Assembly: GCA_024400275.1 (NCBI GenBank)
Contig: JAKSMY010000012.1
Coordinates: 1-44,408 of the forward strand
Direction of reading: 5' to 3'
Source: Paludibacteraceae bacterium
Lineage (GTDB): Bacteria; Bacteroidota; Bacteroidia; Bacteroidales; Paludibacteraceae
DNA: 44,408 nucleotides
The position numbers were made by a program, and so were the translations under genes. Under the pieces are notes generated by a model. That model was not told the DNA's origin, searched no databases, and saw nothing but the letters and a program-made list of their open reading frames with translations. Of the stretch, positions 42,589 to 44,408 are shown piece by piece (position 1 is the stretch's first letter; every line of letters starts with the position of its first letter).

Positions 42589-42679
42589 GCGAAAGTGCAA
42601 TTGCATTTTGCACTTTCGCTTATAATTGATTGATTTTTAATAACTTGTTTAGAAAATGCAAAATGCAATTGCATTTTCT
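42589..42679. promoter_or_regulatory. Twin hairpins sharing the core TGCAATTGCA
   Basis: Hairpin one: GCGAAAGTGCAA (42589-42600) with TTGCACTTTCGC (42608-42619), 12 bp, loop 7. Hairpin two: AGAAAATGCAA (42651-42661) with TTGCATTTTCT (42669-42679), 11 bp, loop 7. They lie between the DUF3987 stop and the small gene. Each contains TGCAATTGCA-like palindromic sequence. No T-tract follows either on the minus strand, so an intrinsic terminator is unlikely; a processing, translation-control or protein-binding site is possible. Confidence 0.65.
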
Positions 42680-42681
42680 TT

Positions 42682-43974
42682 TTATGCTGCTTTTTCGTAT
42701 TGTCCGTGACTGGCATGTTTTATCAATCCTTTGTCGGACCATTCTACTAACCAATATTTCGCCATTCGTTCACTCACGCCCATCTGCTGAGCCAATTTCA
42801 CGCACTCGCCGGTACTGAATTCGATTGGCAGACTGGCCAGGAACGTGGATTTTTGGTAACTGCCCTTCACTTCCGGCACCGCCAATTGGTCCTTGCCGCC
42901 TATCTGGTTATACGCATCGGCAGCATTCAGCAGCAGTTTGGTCGAAATCACCATCGCCGTCTCAAAATCCTCATCTGAACATGTCATCGTGCATTGTGCA
43001 TTGTCAATCGTCATCGTGCATTGTGCATTGTCAACCGTCAACCTTCTCAACACACTTAATATACATGCCACGCGCACATGCGTGGTGGCATTGCGTACGA
43101 TAGTGGCATGAAAGCCGTCGCCCAACTGTTGCAGATAGGTTCCGTACTCGCTCTCCATCACGGTGCCTATTCGTTGTGCCTGCTCGGCGGTCAGGCAGAA
43201 CTCAATCCTTCCGTTCTCGTTTGCGTTTTCGTTTGCGTTATCATACCATTTTTTCAGTTGGGTTGCCCAGTAGCCGTAGATACGTTCTGTCTCCTGCCCT
43301 GCGTTGCTGGGCATAAACACGCTACCGTCAAATGGTTGGCACTCGCGTACCATCAGCATATTCAGACGGGAGAAAAAGCCGTTTTCCGCACTCGGCACTA
43401 ATTTCTCAAACTGGCTGCACGTACCTGTCAGTAGCATACTCACTTGGGGTTCTTGGATATACGTCACTCCACTCTTGATGCGGCCTTTGGACAAGGTCTC
43501 ATGTTCGGCACATTTACGCAAAGCGGTGTTGTAGTTGGTGCAGGACGATTTCCAGATGTCGGTTATCACGCTACCCTCTGTCTCAAACAGCAGTCCCTTG
43601 CCGTCTTGCTCGTGCAGTTGTTCATAAAAAGACGGATACGTACTGTCGCCGGGTATCAGTAGCGGCTGGTCTTGGTGGATAGGTTCCACCAGTTTGGTGG
43701 CCAAGTCTGCTATGCCTTTCCCGCTGGCAGCACCTGCCATAATAAAAGTGAGCAGATTGGGATAGTAGCGTTTGCCGTAGTGGGCATAACGGAACGACAC
43801 GTTGTTCATTACCGAGGACGTGGCTGTTAACACACTCATCAGCAGCATGTCCCGTGTGGACGGAGTCTTGGCTACACTCAGGCATTCTTGCAACATCTGG
43901 GGTAAGCACTCCATGTTCAGATTAGGCGTGATCTGTAAATCATCTGCCTCAAGGTTTAAATTTTCCGTTTTCAT
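42682..43974 (-). CDS. DUF3987-like P-loop protein with C-terminal winged helix
   Basis: 430 aa. The N-terminal part resembles DUF3987, found in Bacteroidota mobile and phage-derived regions: LTFIMAGAASGKGIADLATK carries a Walker A-like loop (residues 81-87), followed by GLLFETEGSVITDIW and VSMLLTGTCSQFEKLV. The C-terminus (STGECVKLAQQMGVSERMAK onward) looks like a winged-helix DNA-binding domain. A role in replication or mobilisation is suggested by family context only. Two micro-repeats are in frame: NANENANEN (about 245-255) and a 27-bp x 2 repeat giving two copies of DNAQCTMT (313-330). The start follows a TTAATTG-rich leader. Confidence 0.75.
   Translation of the reverse strand: MKTENLNLEADDLQITPNLNMECLPQMLQECLSVAKTPSTRDMLLMSVLTATSSVMNNVSFRYAHYGKRYYPNLLTFIMAGAASGKGIADLATKLVEPIHQDQPLLIPGDSTYPSFYEQLHEQDGKGLLFETEGSVITDIWKSSCTNYNTALRKCAEHETLSKGRIKSGVTYIQEPQVSMLLTGTCSQFEKLVPSAENGFFSRLNMLMVRECQPFDGSVFMPSNAGQETERIYGYWATQLKKWYDNANENANENGRIEFCLTAEQAQRIGTVMESEYGTYLQQLGDGFHATIVRNATTHVRVACILSVLRRLTVDNAQCTMTIDNAQCTMTCSDEDFETAMVISTKLLLNAADAYNQIGGKDQLAVPEVKGSYQKSTFLASLPIEFSTGECVKLAQQMGVSERMAKYWLVEWSDKGLIKHASHGQYEKAA
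42984..43037 (-). repeat. 27-bp x 2 in-frame tandem repeat in the DUF3987 gene
   Basis: Two units of 27 bases (42984-43010, 43011-43037) beginning TCATCGTGCATTGTGCATTG differ at one position. They encode VDNAQCTMT and IDNAQCTMT on the minus strand. The word GTGCATTGTGCATTGT is shared with uvrA and the FNR/GltA gene. Confidence 0.85.
43211..43242 (-). repeat. In-frame NENAN-type micro-repeat in the DUF3987 gene
   Basis: The coding strand carries AACGCAAACGAAAACGC units, giving DNANENANENG between WY and RIEF. It is the same word as in uvrA (31547-31665), in the same orientation relative to the gene. Confidence 0.75.
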
Positions 43975-44003
43975 AATTGTTAATTGTTAATTGGTTAATA
44001 AAT
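43975..44003. repeat. TTAATTG tandem micro-repeat before the DUF3987 gene
   Basis: AATTGTTAATTGTTAATTGG is a short tandem of a 7-base unit directly upstream of the DUF3987 start codon on the minus strand. It provides an A-rich leader and matches the tandem-word style of the other leaders. Confidence 0.55.
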
Positions 44004-44011
44004 GGTACATT

Positions 44012-44257
44012 GTACATATCAAAATGGTACATAATTTATCTGTTACCTGTTATCTGTACTGCGAAGCGATGTTAAGAAGCGTTATAACGGTGGCGAAGCC
44101 CCCTTAACGGAGCGAAGCCGGTACATATCAAAATGGTACATAATTTATCTGTTACCTGTTATCTGTACTGCGAAGCGATGTTAAGAAGCGTTATAACGGT
44201 GGCGAAGCCCCCTTAACGGAGCCCCCTTAACGGAGCGAAGCCGGTACATATCAACAT
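44012..44257. repeat. 109-bp tandem repeat, two copies plus a partial third
   Basis: Copy one spans 44012-44120 and copy two 44121-44243, the second longer by an exact 14-base internal duplication (GCCCCCTTAACGGA). A third partial copy starts GTACATATCAA at 44244. Inside the unit the word GCGAAGC recurs. It lies in the predicted leader of the DUF3987 gene. No open frame looks real. Confidence 0.85.
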
Positions 44258-44377
44258 TGTACATTGTGTTTTTGTTCATTTATCCGGCGATACCATCGCC
44301 ATTCTATCCTCTCCCCTCTATTATTTTGATTACGAACTTTTCTGCCAAACATTACATCAAACTTTCAAAATCCGCTG

Positions 44378-44385
44378 CAAAGGTA
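44378..44385 (-). promoter_or_regulatory. Possible -7 element of the DUF3987 gene
   Basis: On the minus strand TACCTTTG matches the Bacteroidota -7 consensus. The matching -33 element would fall at or just beyond the window edge, so the call is partial. If real, the leader is about 400 bases and includes the 109-bp repeats. Confidence 0.5.
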
Positions 44386-44408
44386 CAACAAAAGAATTGG
44401 GCATTGAC

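Noticed and set aside
42589..42619. Hairpin considered as an intrinsic terminator
   Set aside because: No T-tract follows on either strand next to the stem, so only a regulatory or structural role was kept.
44012..44257. Tandem repeats considered as a CRISPR array
   Set aside because: The units are contiguous 109-bp copies with no unique spacers of uniform length, and no cas genes are in the window.

Overview
The window is a chromosomal segment from a member of the Bacteroidota, most likely order Bacteroidales. Eight promoters match the Bacteroidota form TTTG-N20-TAnnTTTG. RpoB (1270 aa) and RpoC (1421 aa) have the lengths usual in this group. Also typical are the AAA/DUF4143 ATPases, an NSS transporter, a fused FNR/GltA-type oxidoreductase, an exosortase-family protein and a giant secreted InlB-type repeat protein. 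I cannot name the genus from the sequence alone.

Layout: 1-8.4 kb is the end of rplL, an attenuator-like hairpin, then rpoB-rpoC. From 8.4 to 12.4 kb two AAA_14/DUF4143 ATPase genes lie between copies of a composite GC-rich repeat that carries its own promoter. From 12.4 to 26.9 kb a 14-kb gene (4686 codons) for a secreted multidomain repeat protein is followed by a 120-aa signal-peptide/C-terminal-anchor protein. From 27.0 to 34.9 kb a tight plus-strand operon holds a 5'-nucleotidase, an M13 peptidase lipoprotein, uvrA, tsaD and an exosortase-family gene. At 34.9-38.6 kb the fused oxidoreductase and an NSS transporter fire from overlapping divergent promoters. At 38.6-41.3 kb a minus-strand operon runs pyrE, SRPBCC protein, psd, deoC. 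From 41.3 to 44.4 kb come a lipoprotein, a small unknown gene and a DUF3987 protein, then 109-bp tandem repeats.

The most unusual signal cuts across genes. The DNA is seeded with (a) short tandem micro-repeats and (b) mini-hairpin cassettes, in which perfect 5-10 bp stems with 2-4 nt loops sit in conserved flanks while the stem sequence changes with both arms matching. They fill intergenic regions and also occur in frame inside uvrA, the FNR/GltA gene, the DUF3987 gene, the 120-aa gene and the n-region of the giant protein's signal peptide. The same DNA word is read in different frames and strands in unrelated proteins, so it looks like an element that spreads by DNA sequence and is tolerated as peptide. 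A 27-bp perfect inverted repeat made of such words brackets the giant gene plus its small partner. A second candidate system is the exosortase together with the 120-aa protein, whose C-terminus (PxGD, hydrophobic segment, basic tail) looks like a sorting signal.
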